Virus record (IMG/VR): IMGVR_UViG_3300020195_000016
Location: 21,567-85,566 of that record
Source: a virus
DNA length: 64,000 bases
Strand: one strand, 5' to 3'
The notes below the pieces were generated by a model, which worked only from the letters and a program-made list of their open reading frames with translations, did no database searches and was not told the DNA's origin. A program made the translations under genes and the position numbers. This document shows positions 13,908-22,663 of the stretch, in pieces. Each line of letters opens with the position of its first letter. The first letter of the stretch is position 1.

Positions 13908-15737
13908 ATGACAGACAATAGAGCCTACACATTCGACATAGATCCTATCGGGACCAGTGACAGCGAGTTTAATCGCGTTCACCAGGTAAGTCCTGCGTGG
14001 CTTCTTACGTTTGTAAGATGGGAAAATAGAGATACTCTTAGAAACGCAAATGTTGCTTCAACTGAAGTTCGCGATCCTCTTATTGTAGAAAACGACTGTC
14101 TATCTGTAACCACGACCGGAAGCAAAGGGGCACTAACACCTTCTATGACGGCCACTCTAGTGATGACCGATGTAAACTATCTTACTGCAATCGCACCAGG
14201 AGATTTCGTTTTAGTAAACATGTTAAATTGGGAAGCCGAAGCTAAACGCGTAGCCCAGAAAGCATTTAATAAGCAAGCCATCAATGGTCCTACGGACGGT
14301 TTTAAGGGCATTTTTAAAGTACAGGGCGTAAGAGAAATAGAAACAACAGATCCGCAGACTGGCACTAAAATTGTTCTTTTTAAGATTAACGGATTTGCTT
14401 TCACTGAATTCAACAATACTATTTATTTTAATCCCTATCTAATCGATCCAAATCAAGACAAGAAGAATGAACTTCTGTTTGCCAGTTTTATCGGCAAAGA
14501 TTGGGCCAACCTTGTCGGCAAAAAGGGTCTAACAAACGTTCAAGACGTTATTGCGGTTTTGATCCAAAGTTTTATTGGTACCGGCATTCAAGGTAAGGGT
14601 CAAGCGGACAAGTCAGGTCTAAAGACTCATAATGTGCATTTTTTCATTCCAGACCTTGTAGGAAGATTGTTAGGCGTACAGGGGGCCAAGGCCGCTAAAG
14701 ACATCTACATATATCTTTTTGGCATCCAGAAATATGCTTCTGGTTCTGCACAGTCTGTTGGTTCAGGTACTAATCCGGCAGGTATTAGGCAAAAATTTAA
14801 GAATTTCTGGTACACTCCAGCTGAATGTCAAGGCGACACTCTTTTAAAGGCAGAGTATTGGAACCAAATAAAAACCTGGGCTATCTTGAATCAATACACT
14901 AACGCTCCATTGAATGAAATGTATACTGCTTTTCGTACAGATCCAGGCAATAAAGTGATGCCTACATTGGTGTTCCGACAGATGCCTTTCAGTACGGAAG
15001 ATTTCAAAGGCGCTGCCAACACAAAGTTTTTAAATTTGCCCAGATGGAAAGTCAACCCAGCTTTGATCATGGATAAAGATTTGGGCAGAGAAGAAGCCGC
15101 TCGTGTGAATTTTGTTCAATATTTCGGTAGATCTTCCGTTGGTCAAGAAGGCGCTGATATTGCCCAGCAGCTGGACCAGGGAAACTACGTATATGATATC
15201 AAAGATGTTCAACGCAGTGGACTAAGACCCTATATCGTAACAACTCAATTTGATGAGCCTACTACTATTTATAAAAATTATCGCAGTCCAGGATGGGCAA
15301 GGGTTATGGGTAATATTTTGATTGGCGGTCATCTTAAGCTTAACGGAACAATCACCTGTGCTGGCCTAGTAGACCCCATAGCGGTAGGCGATAATCTAGA
15401 ATTAGACAGTGTTGTGTATCACATTGAGCAGATCACGCACTCTGCCGCTATGGTTGGGCCAAAAGGTGCTAGACAGTTTAGATCTGTAATCAATGTGAGC
15501 AGTGGTATTAGCATCGACAGTTCGGCAAAAGGCACTCGCTACGCTGAAATGACAAATACGGCTGCCGATCTTGAGCGCAAGAGGGATTTTGACAATGAAG
15601 AAATGTTGCCAGGAGTATCTGAATCTCAAGATATTATCAAAAGACATGGCAATGTAGATGCTCAACAGGCTACCAACAAATCTTTTCCCCAACCTGCTTT
15701 TCGTAGTTTTAGGAAAAAGAAAAAGGCTAAGAAATAA
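13908..15737 (+). CDS. Baseplate hub protein (probable)
   Basis: A 609-residue structural protein between the tape measure and the spike. The N-terminal third is beta-rich (DCLSVTTTGSKGALTPSMTA, GDFVLVNML), like the swapped barrels of gp27/gpD hubs. It ends in a very basic tail (RKKKKAKK). The stop codon shares a base with the spike ATG. I infer hub identity from order and fold pattern, not a diagnostic motif. It could alternatively be an adaptor between tube and hub. Confidence 0.6.
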   Translation: MTDNRAYTFDIDPIGTSDSEFNRVHQVSPAWLLTFVRWENRDTLRNANVASTEVRDPLIVENDCLSVTTTGSKGALTPSMTATLVMTDVNYLTAIAPGDFVLVNMLNWEAEAKRVAQKAFNKQAINGPTDGFKGIFKVQGVREIETTDPQTGTKIVLFKINGFAFTEFNNTIYFNPYLIDPNQDKKNELLFASFIGKDWANLVGKKGLTNVQDVIAVLIQSFIGTGIQGKGQADKSGLKTHNVHFFIPDLVGRLLGVQGAKAAKDIYIYLFGIQKYASGSAQSVGSGTNPAGIRQKFKNFWYTPAECQGDTLLKAEYWNQIKTWAILNQYTNAPLNEMYTAFRTDPGNKVMPTLVFRQMPFSTEDFKGAANTKFLNLPRWKVNPALIMDKDLGREEAARVNFVQYFGRSSVGQEGADIAQQLDQGNYVYDIKDVQRSGLRPYIVTTQFDEPTTIYKNYRSPGWARVMGNILIGGHLKLNGTITCAGLVDPIAVGDNLELDSVVYHIEQITHSAAMVGPKGARQFRSVINVSSGISIDSSAKGTRYAEMTNTAADLERKRDFDNEEMLPGVSESQDIIKRHGNVDAQQATNKSFPQPAFRSFRKKKKAKK

Positions 15738-16792
15738 TGAAACTTAAGAATGGAGCAGTATTGCCGCACGGCCTGCTAAGCAGTGATCCTAGCCAAATGA
15801 TGGCGGGCTTTAATAAGAGTTATAAAAACCTTGCACTTCGCATTGGTGTGATCAAGGAAGCTTACCCTGTCTCCAACGATCTTAATAAATCAAAGCTTAC
15901 TACTGAGTATGACGTAACCGTTATCGAACAGAACGAAGACAAGGGTGTGACTACTATTCTTTATAGGAACTGTATGTCTGCTGAAGGCCTAGGCTCTGTT
16001 GCAGATTTTTTTGAAAAAGCTCTCAGGAAGACCAAGAAGAAGACCAAGAAGGGCGATGCCGTAAACACCAAAGGCCAAAACGGTGCCATTGTCCTTCTTT
16101 TGTGTTTAGACGGCATGTCAGAAAAGGCTGTAATTATTGGAGCTCTGACGCATCCAGATCGTAAGACCACCTTGAAGAACGAAGAGCCCTACCTAGAAGG
16201 CGAATACAATGGCTGTAACATCAAGGTGGCTACTGATGGCAGCTGCACGTTTACGTTCAAGGGTGCTACCGACAACGATGGCAAGATAACAGATTCTTCA
16301 CAAGGTCCAACCGTTGTCAAGATAGAAAAAGATGGTTCCTGTCAGATTGATCACAAAACTATCAAAATGCGTCTTGACAAAAGTGGCAAGGCCAGTCTGA
16401 TCGCCGATGATAATATTGAGAATACTTCCAAGAAAAGCTTTAAGGTTACGACCACTGAAAATATCAATCTGAAGGCTGAAAAGGATTTCACCTTAAATTG
16501 CGATATGTTAACCGCTAAAGCAACTGGATCTGCTCTTTTAGAATGCCAAAAGATCACGATGAAGTCTGAGTCTGAATTTGACATGAAAGGCAGCACTGTT
16601 GCCTTAGAAGCAGAAAGCCTGGTAAAGATCAAGGGAAGTATTGTGATTGTCGATGGAATTGTTTATCTCGGCGGCGCGGGCGGCTTGCCTGTTTTAACCC
16701 TGCTCACAATGACTCTCGGGATTGGGAACCTTGGGATGCCCGTAATCAGCTTTCCAATTTCTGGCTATGCGACCTCTGTATTTGCAAAATAA
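15737..16792 (+). CDS. Baseplate spike protein (gp5/gpV-like)
   Basis: In 351 residues it shows an OB-like region (about 40-150, with YDVTVIEQNEDKG and GAIVLLLCLDG). A long repetitive beta section at about 170-305 follows, with strands such as NINLKAEKDFTLNC and TVALEAESLVKIKG, as in trimeric beta-helix spikes. The C-terminus is hydrophobic and glycine-rich. The spike would pierce the outer membrane. No lysozyme domain is fused, unlike T4 gp5. Coupled to the hub gene by TAATG. Confidence 0.75.
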   Translation: MKLKNGAVLPHGLLSSDPSQMMAGFNKSYKNLALRIGVIKEAYPVSNDLNKSKLTTEYDVTVIEQNEDKGVTTILYRNCMSAEGLGSVADFFEKALRKTKKKTKKGDAVNTKGQNGAIVLLLCLDGMSEKAVIIGALTHPDRKTTLKNEEPYLEGEYNGCNIKVATDGSCTFTFKGATDNDGKITDSSQGPTVVKIEKDGSCQIDHKTIKMRLDKSGKASLIADDNIENTSKKSFKVTTTENINLKAEKDFTLNCDMLTAKATGSALLECQKITMKSESEFDMKGSTVALEAESLVKIKGSIVIVDGIVYLGGAGGLPVLTLLTMTLGIGNLGMPVISFPISGYATSVFAK

Positions 16793-16809
16793 CAGTAAAA
16801 TGATACAAT
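16782..16809 (+). promoter_or_regulatory. Candidate promoter
   Basis: TTGCAA (16782-16787) and TACAAT (16804-16809) are 16 bases apart, and TGA precedes the -10 element. It would drive the membrane protein gene at 16825 and following tail genes. The -35 element lies in the end of the spike gene. Confidence 0.35.
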
Positions 16810-16824
16810 AAGATAGGAGAAAAC

Positions 16825-17376
16825 ATGACTTTTAAAGAAATGGCGATAAACATGTTCCCCTTTTGGATCATTGGCACTGTAATATTGTTCGCCACGATCA
16901 GGGCTGGTTACGGAAAATTTGTAAGAATTGAGAAAAAGGCTGTAAAACGATTCCTTTCTCTTATGGCCATGGTCACTGTTCTTAGGGTGGTCTTGCTTAG
17001 TATTTTTCCAAAAATTATAGACTTTTTGCCAGGCGATACCAAGGCCGCTATAGACATGATACCTCTAGGAGCAACAGCTTTTGTATTTTGGGAAGACATG
17101 GTTCATATTTTACCATTAGTTCTTCTGTTTTCTTTTTTCAATGACAGTAAATTTGCCAATCGCGTCCGAATGGCAATAACCATCGCGGTTATGTTTGCCT
17201 TTGGAATGGGCCATACCTATCAAGGTTTTATAGCAGCATTTCTTTTGTCTTTTTATATTCCAATAGTAACTAAATTAGGGGAAAAATATGGAGTAGGGAC
17301 GGTTATGATTTGTCATACTTTCTACGATTTAACCACACTGATAACACTCAGGCTAATATTGGGGCAATATGTCTAA
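16825..17376 (+). CDS. CPBP/Abi-like multi-span membrane protein
   Basis: A 183-residue protein with about five membrane helices. It carries FWEDMVHI (E90, D91), FGMGH at 126-130 (FxxxH) and HTFYD at 164-168 (HxxxD/N). The last two are the second and third motifs of CPBP intramembrane metalloproteases. The first motif, normally EExxxR, is only partly matched, so activity is uncertain. It is unusual inside a tail operon. Possible roles are processing of a tail or host membrane protein, or host defence interference; both are inference. Own AGGAG site. Confidence 0.6.
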   Translation: MTFKEMAINMFPFWIIGTVILFATIRAGYGKFVRIEKKAVKRFLSLMAMVTVLRVVLLSIFPKIIDFLPGDTKAAIDMIPLGATAFVFWEDMVHILPLVLLFSFFNDSKFANRVRMAITIAVMFAFGMGHTYQGFIAAFLLSFYIPIVTKLGEKYGVGTVMICHTFYDLTTLITLRLILGQYV

Positions 17377-17638
17377 AAAGAAAAATGGTGAAAAAAACCC
17401 CTATAGGTATTCTGCCACGGATCTTCGCATTGCCGAACAGGGCTTTTGGATTCAGATTGGGACAGAAGTTTATATTTCGGACGGTATCATAGTGTTTCCT
17501 CCAGAAATCATAGAGCAAGTCAGCAAGGCTGTTTTGAAAGAATTAAGAAATATATTAGATAATGGCGCTGACGAAGAGAAAGATAGTGCTATGCTGGCTC
17601 TAGCTAGTTTCTATATACACCCATTGAGGGTACACTAA
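17369..17638 (+). CDS. Hypothetical protein in tail operon, 89 aa
   Basis: Starts within the end of the membrane protein gene, with GGGG just upstream. The protein has a basic N-terminus (MSKKKNGEKNPYRY), a short beta section and a helical C-terminal half (FPPEIIEQVSKAVLKELRNI). No family is recognised. Its stop shares a base with the next ATG (TAATG), placing it in the tail operon. Confidence 0.65.
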   Translation: MSKKKNGEKNPYRYSATDLRIAEQGFWIQIGTEVYISDGIIVFPPEIIEQVSKAVLKELRNILDNGADEEKDSAMLALASFYIHPLRVH

Positions 17639-19023
17639 TGCCATTGTCACAAGATGACCGTATTGCGTTTTCTCTAAAAATTGTAAATACGGAAAAAGAA
17701 ATTCAAGGATTGCTATCCGCAAAAGAACAGATTCAGGTTCAGGTAGACTCTATTTACAAATTAGACCAGGCCAATAAGCGTCTTTTTGACCCAGTCAATG
17801 ATCTTGTTAACGCCTATCAGCTAGAGTCAAACTATCTAACTGGTCAGATTCGTACTCAAATTTCTGAAACTGACATACAAGATGCCGCAAAAAGAATATT
17901 GAGAAATAGTTTTTTTCCCAATGATGTTCAGACTTCTGTTCCTAGCTTAGCTGCCTATAGCAATATATGGGTTAGGTTCAAGCCATACGCACTCAGTTTT
18001 GCCATTGGTAAGAAATATTCTGAAACTTACGATGCTACCACAAAAGAGGGCGATGTTATAAACGCGGCTCTTGCTTTTATCACTAGCGCCTCTTCCTATG
18101 CAGACATACAGAACACGTCTGGCCAAGAATGTCAGGCAAGCGGAACCTGTTCTGACATTTTGTATACTGATCAGGCTACCTGTATATTGAATGGTGAAAC
18201 TTGGACACCTGGACCGGATGTAATCTCTTCTTATCCAGCGGTGGAAACCTTAAAAACAAATTTAGTGAATACTGTAAACCAACTTCGAAGTTTACTGCTT
18301 GCAGAAGCCGCTGTAATCGTAATGAATGATGTGAATATCGGTCGTCAAGCCCAGAATCAGGCGGCCATAGATTATATTAATAATACTATTGTTCCTGCCC
18401 TGGATTTGTGGTTAGCCTATTCGGATTTCAATACCGCCCACGGACAGACTACCTGTGCAGGCTTTAGCGGTTACAATGCGAATCTGTTAGCGCCTACAAA
18501 GCTGCATTCTTCAGAGCTAACCGCCCTACAGACAGCGCTGAACACTCGTTTGACAAATATCACTAGCAGGCTTGGTGAGCTAAACTTGAACCTGGGATCA
18601 ATCAATCAGGATTTAACCACTGGGGATATAGTTTCGAGCAGCGGTTTCTATGGACAGCGCTATTCTTTTTTGGTTTTAAGGCTCAATACTCTAGGCGGAT
18701 CTTTGACCCTTTTGAACGGTCTTCAAACATCTTCCCAAGTTCAAGATCAGATTGCCGCAAGCGCTATTGAAACCAAGGCTTTATATGAAACGGTTATAAG
18801 AGTAAGCTTGTTTGCCGCTCCAGCCTCTAGCACGGCAACTCTTCACCTTAGGGATGCTAGCTTTTTGTCCGTGGGCGATCTGGTATATGTAATAGCAGAA
18901 GGTCAGGAAGAATTGTTAAGAGCCGTAAAATCTATAAATGGCAAATCTGTTATTTTGAACGGCATCGTTCCGTCTAAATATAGACCTAGAGAAAACGGTC
19001 GCCTGTACAAAGTCTTAATCTAA
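17638..19023 (+). CDS. Tail/baseplate-associated structural protein, 461 aa
   Basis: Residues 1-95 are coiled-coil (EKEIQGLLSAKEQIQVQVDS). The middle contains a cysteine loop with CQASGTC, CSDILYTDQATC and GETWTPG. Similar cysteine loops of the type YTTQAxCExxGGTWT recur in phage structural proteins, from memory. Another coiled coil lies near 290-330, and the C-terminus is beta-rich. Probably a baseplate or tail-fibre attachment component. It converges with, and overlaps by 9 bases, the minus-strand gene at 19015. Confidence 0.55.
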   Translation: MPLSQDDRIAFSLKIVNTEKEIQGLLSAKEQIQVQVDSIYKLDQANKRLFDPVNDLVNAYQLESNYLTGQIRTQISETDIQDAAKRILRNSFFPNDVQTSVPSLAAYSNIWVRFKPYALSFAIGKKYSETYDATTKEGDVINAALAFITSASSYADIQNTSGQECQASGTCSDILYTDQATCILNGETWTPGPDVISSYPAVETLKTNLVNTVNQLRSLLLAEAAVIVMNDVNIGRQAQNQAAIDYINNTIVPALDLWLAYSDFNTAHGQTTCAGFSGYNANLLAPTKLHSSELTALQTALNTRLTNITSRLGELNLNLGSINQDLTTGDIVSSSGFYGQRYSFLVLRLNTLGGSLTLLNGLQTSSQVQDQIAASAIETKALYETVIRVSLFAAPASSTATLHLRDASFLSVGDLVYVIAEGQEELLRAVKSINGKSVILNGIVPSKYRPRENGRLYKVLI

Positions 19024-19365
19024 AACAATAAACTTGACGTGGGATAAGGCTAAATAATATTGAAAGACGTATTTATTTTTTATATGTAGCATTCCGGTTT
19101 CATTCCAAAGTTTTAATATAGCCGCAACCGCCTCCATGAGCATGGGAACCATGCAGAGTTTAGGAGAGTGATTTAGCTTACAGCGAACGTTTCCCGTGCT
19201 ATGCGTGTCGAATAAAACCTGTGCTTCATTCGCCAATTCGACATTTGTCAGGCTCTCCAAAAGACAAAGGCTATCGTCTAGATCGTCCCAAGAGTTCAAA
19301 TGTTCGCTTTGGACAAATTTACTGTAAACTTCAGAAACTATTTGTTGCTCATCTCTAGTCATCAT
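19015..19365 (-). CDS. Hypothetical protein, 116 aa
   Basis: The ATG at 19365 is preferred; a TTG at 19392 would extend it by nine residues into the preceding gene. The protein is helical and acidic at the N-terminus (MMTRDEQQIVSEVYSKF) with three cysteines and a hydrophobic middle (MVPMLMEAVAAILKLW). No family is recognised. It lies downstream of the lipoprotein metalloprotease on the same strand, so they may be co-expressed. Confidence 0.6.
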   Translation of the reverse strand: MMTRDEQQIVSEVYSKFVQSEHLNSWDDLDDSLCLLESLTNVELANEAQVLFDTHSTGNVRCKLNHSPKLCMVPMLMEAVAAILKLWNETGMLHIKNKYVFQYYLALSHVKFIVLD

Positions 19366-19385
19366 ATTGATTATAGCAAAATTGA

Positions 19386-19964
19386 TTACCAAACTCTACA
19401 ATTGTTAAACATTTCATCAACATAGTGATCGTAATGATTGAACATACAAGTACTACTTACTACGACTGGGTGCATAAGAGTTCTTGCACAGCCATCTTCA
19501 AAATAAGGACGCTCTGTTTCGGGTATTTCTGTTTCGTCTATTTCAGTTCTTAACTTTTCAATAATTTTTTCAAAAATTCCATCAGGATATTGAATCCTTG
19601 TTTTGCTGCCATAAGTGTGATTGCGATTACAGTAACAATGTGTCAACTCGTGAAATATCAAAGCTTTTGTTTGGAGATAACCTCTACTTTTGAAGAATTT
19701 TTCATCAATATCGATTTCTCTCCATCTATGGCCATATGTGCATATTCCTATAACGCCGCCAGAAGCATCAGATTGAGTATTGGCGAATCCCATGGTCACA
19801 TCTCTGTTAAAGACGATCCCACGAACAACAGCCAGCTCCATAAACTCATCCTTGTACTCCTGAAGCCTTGGGTCAGTGCCTTTATATGCAGGTTCGTTCT
19901 TAGGAACAGGGGAGCTACAGGATGTGAATAGGACCAAAAATGTCAGTAAAAATAGGGTCTTCAT
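19386..19964 (-). CDS. Lipoprotein zinc metalloprotease (putative)
   Basis: The 192-residue product begins with a lipoprotein signal (MKTLFLLTFLVLFTSC, cysteine 16). It carries HELTH at 105-109 with a third histidine at 116, giving HExxHx6H, and a downstream RTLMHP that could be a Met-turn. This is close to the metzincin pattern with one extra residue before the third ligand. The protein would act at the host outer membrane or periplasm. Transcription opposes the surrounding tail genes, suggesting an inserted accessory module. A role in host envelope degradation or exclusion is inferred. Confidence 0.72.
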   Translation of the reverse strand: MKTLFLLTFLVLFTSCSSPVPKNEPAYKGTDPRLQEYKDEFMELAVVRGIVFNRDVTMGFANTQSDASGGVIGICTYGHRWREIDIDEKFFKSRGYLQTKALIFHELTHCYCNRNHTYGSKTRIQYPDGIFEKIIEKLRTEIDETEIPETERPYFEDGCARTLMHPVVVSSTCMFNHYDHYVDEMFNNCRVW

Positions 19965-20034
19965 GTGATAATCTTATATCAGGGACGGTCTGATCCTGAC
20001 AGCATAATCTTATATTGAAGGAATAAAAAAACAA

Positions 20035-22626
20035 ATGTCCATCCCAAGCACCCCTCAACCTACTGGAATTGCAAACAATCTCTCTAAGCAATTTCAAGCA
20101 CTTGTCAGGGATCTGAATAATACTCAAAATAACCAAGCAAGTTCAATGCCTTGGAGCAATGTTCAATCTGCTTTTTTTCCTTTTATTCATATTGAGCCTA
20201 AGCGATGGGACCAGCTGTTTCCATATCGATTACTTGTTATTGACACTCGCAAGGGGAATCGGGTGGTAAACGGTGGAAATACTGCCAAGGTTACAGTTTC
20301 AAATAGTCAGAATAATTCAATAGTTAACTTTGAAACACTGAGTAAAAAATGGGTTTTTACCCTTCCTATTAGCCCTCAACAGCTGAGCATCACTGATTCC
20401 TATGCTATTCAAACGACCGCTACCTTAAAAGGCATACTGGAAGAACACGGCGGTCTTAGGTTTAAGACGATTAACGCCACGGGAACCATGGGAGTATGGC
20501 CTTATCGCCAGAGCGTGACTGCTCCCCCACAAAGTCCGTCCGTCCTTGAATCTATTTTTGGTGGAACTATTGAGGCAGTAGGTAACCTGTTTGGTCAAGT
20601 AAATCGTGTTATTAACGCAGCTACCTCTGGACATCCGGCAAGCAAGCCTAGCTCAAAGCGCCCTGAAACCTCACCCGAAGGCTCATCGAGCACTGGTTAC
20701 CACCACGCACTGGCCCTTCAGCAGTTTCTCGAACAATATGCAGAAGCCAAGAAAAACCCTGACAATGCTGGCTGGCGCTTGGTATTCGATATTCCTAAGC
20801 AGAACGCTTCTTATGTAGTTACTCCAGAGCAATTTGTTTGGCAACAAAGCGTTGCCAAGGCGATGGAAGTCACCTACGTAATGCAGTTGAAGGCCTGGAG
20901 ACGCATTGATCTTCAGGAGAAGGTCTCTGCTGTTGTACCAAATTTGCAAAAAATTGATTCGGGTATTTTACAGCGTATTATGAGCACTATTACGGAAGCT
21001 CGCCGTACAATGTCCGCTGCAATCGATCTTATTAGTGCGGTTAGATCTGACGTAGGAAAACCTCTTGAAGTTTTGCGTCAAACCGCATTGTTTGTAAAAG
21101 ATCTTTCAGGCGTAGTTACCAGCGTGGCCGACCTCCCATCTCAGATCCAGAAAGATTATTCTAGTTCTATTAAGGAATCGATGAGGATTTTGAAGGATTC
21201 AATATCTTCATCTTCTAGCGATCCAAGGGTTATATCTGCCTTATCTGCAATTGTAACAAGCTCTCTACTAACCGAGGGATTGAGCATTGCTGCTATAGCC
21301 GGTGGTCAACTTGGCGATCAGGCCGCTATAAATCAGACCCTAGATCCTTCTAATAATATTTTTGATAATCCAGAGCGCAACTTTGATCTCATGGATATGG
21401 TTCCCGTGTTCAGTCTGCAGCTAAACGATGCTCAGCAGTTTGCTGTCGATACGATTATAGAAGATGCTCGCGAAACTACCGTGGACGATCTTCGTGAATT
21501 CCGCGCCGTAATTGCAGATCTAACCACCCAGCTCTCAAATAATTTTGGAGCAGGGGATGCATATTACAGTCAGATCTATGGTCGCCCACCTCCCAAATCA
21601 CGCATTCAGTCCATGACACTGGACGAATACGGTATTTTAAAGGCCCTGTATGAAGTCTTGCAGTCTTATGATATTTTAACTGCTACTACGGATATTGACG
21701 ATTTGAACAAGAAAACCAATATGGAATACGTAGCTGGCTTGGCCGATGCTGCAGGTATTCCTTTTGACCTGCCAAATAGTAAAATCCTTGTTCCAGTTCC
21801 TTTTGGTAAAAACGTTGAACAGATTGCCCTGCGCTATCTTGGGGATGCTCAGAAATGGCTTGAAATCGTCACCTTGAATAATTTGAGAGATCCTTATATT
21901 GATGAAGACGGTTTTAAACGATCACTGCTGTCCAATGCAACTGGAAGGCAAATCACAATAAACAACATAGAGAATCTTTACATAGGACAACGCGTACTGA
22001 TTGGATCAACTGCTCAGGCCCAGTCTGCTCGTAGAATTTTAGATCTAGGTCGTCTTTCTGATACTTCTTTTCTGGTCACCTTGGATGGAGAAGCTGATTT
22101 AGATCCATATACGATTGCAGATCTTGCTTATATGCAGGCCTATCTGCCTGGCACCGTAAACAGTCAGCAAAAAATCTTCATTCCTAGCACTTTACCGGTT
22201 CCTGAAAGTGACAATATCGTGATCCCTGCCTCTGTACAGGCCGTAGACCTAGTAGGGCTTAGCAAGGTGGACTGGTTATTGACCGAATCAGGCGATCTAG
22301 CAACGAATAGTTATGGTGATTTTAGATACGCTGCTGGTATTACTAATTTAATTCAAGCCATAAGAATCAAGCTTTCTACCCCAAAAGGAAGACTTATAAC
22401 CCATCCAGAGTTTGGGATGGGTATAAGACCAGGTGTTATGACTTCTGAAGTGGACGTTCAGGATATCTACAATTCTATTAACAAAATGATCGAAGATGAC
22501 TCACGTTATCAAGGGCTTGACAGTCTTCAGATTACTATTAATGGACCAACTTTGTCAATCAATATGGGCGTAATGATTGCTGGTCAACAAGGGGTTTTCC
22601 CTCTTAGTTTCCAAATGCCCATATAG
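20035..22626 (+). CDS. Baseplate protein: hub-like region, LysM-like and gp25-like wedge domains fused
   Basis: An 863-residue protein with a beta-rich N-terminal region (about 1-300, LFPYRLLVIDTRKGNRV), a helical centre and a LysM-like segment near 580-660 (PFGKNVEQIALRYLGDAQKW). A gp25/gpW-like domain lies at about 770-863 (IRIKLSTPKGRLITHPEFG). gp25-type proteins connect the wedge to sheath and tube. Here three functions normally encoded apart appear fused. The gene opens a long rightward baseplate operon with the J-like gene next. Confidence 0.78.
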   Translation: MSIPSTPQPTGIANNLSKQFQALVRDLNNTQNNQASSMPWSNVQSAFFPFIHIEPKRWDQLFPYRLLVIDTRKGNRVVNGGNTAKVTVSNSQNNSIVNFETLSKKWVFTLPISPQQLSITDSYAIQTTATLKGILEEHGGLRFKTINATGTMGVWPYRQSVTAPPQSPSVLESIFGGTIEAVGNLFGQVNRVINAATSGHPASKPSSKRPETSPEGSSSTGYHHALALQQFLEQYAEAKKNPDNAGWRLVFDIPKQNASYVVTPEQFVWQQSVAKAMEVTYVMQLKAWRRIDLQEKVSAVVPNLQKIDSGILQRIMSTITEARRTMSAAIDLISAVRSDVGKPLEVLRQTALFVKDLSGVVTSVADLPSQIQKDYSSSIKESMRILKDSISSSSSDPRVISALSAIVTSSLLTEGLSIAAIAGGQLGDQAAINQTLDPSNNIFDNPERNFDLMDMVPVFSLQLNDAQQFAVDTIIEDARETTVDDLREFRAVIADLTTQLSNNFGAGDAYYSQIYGRPPPKSRIQSMTLDEYGILKALYEVLQSYDILTATTDIDDLNKKTNMEYVAGLADAAGIPFDLPNSKILVPVPFGKNVEQIALRYLGDAQKWLEIVTLNNLRDPYIDEDGFKRSLLSNATGRQITINNIENLYIGQRVLIGSTAQAQSARRILDLGRLSDTSFLVTLDGEADLDPYTIADLAYMQAYLPGTVNSQQKIFIPSTLPVPESDNIVIPASVQAVDLVGLSKVDWLLTESGDLATNSYGDFRYAAGITNLIQAIRIKLSTPKGRLITHPEFGMGIRPGVMTSEVDVQDIYNSINKMIEDDSRYQGLDSLQITINGPTLSINMGVMIAGQQGVFPLSFQMPI

Positions 22627-22663
22627 GCTATGATATAAGTCTTACAAGGACAATCTTTATACT

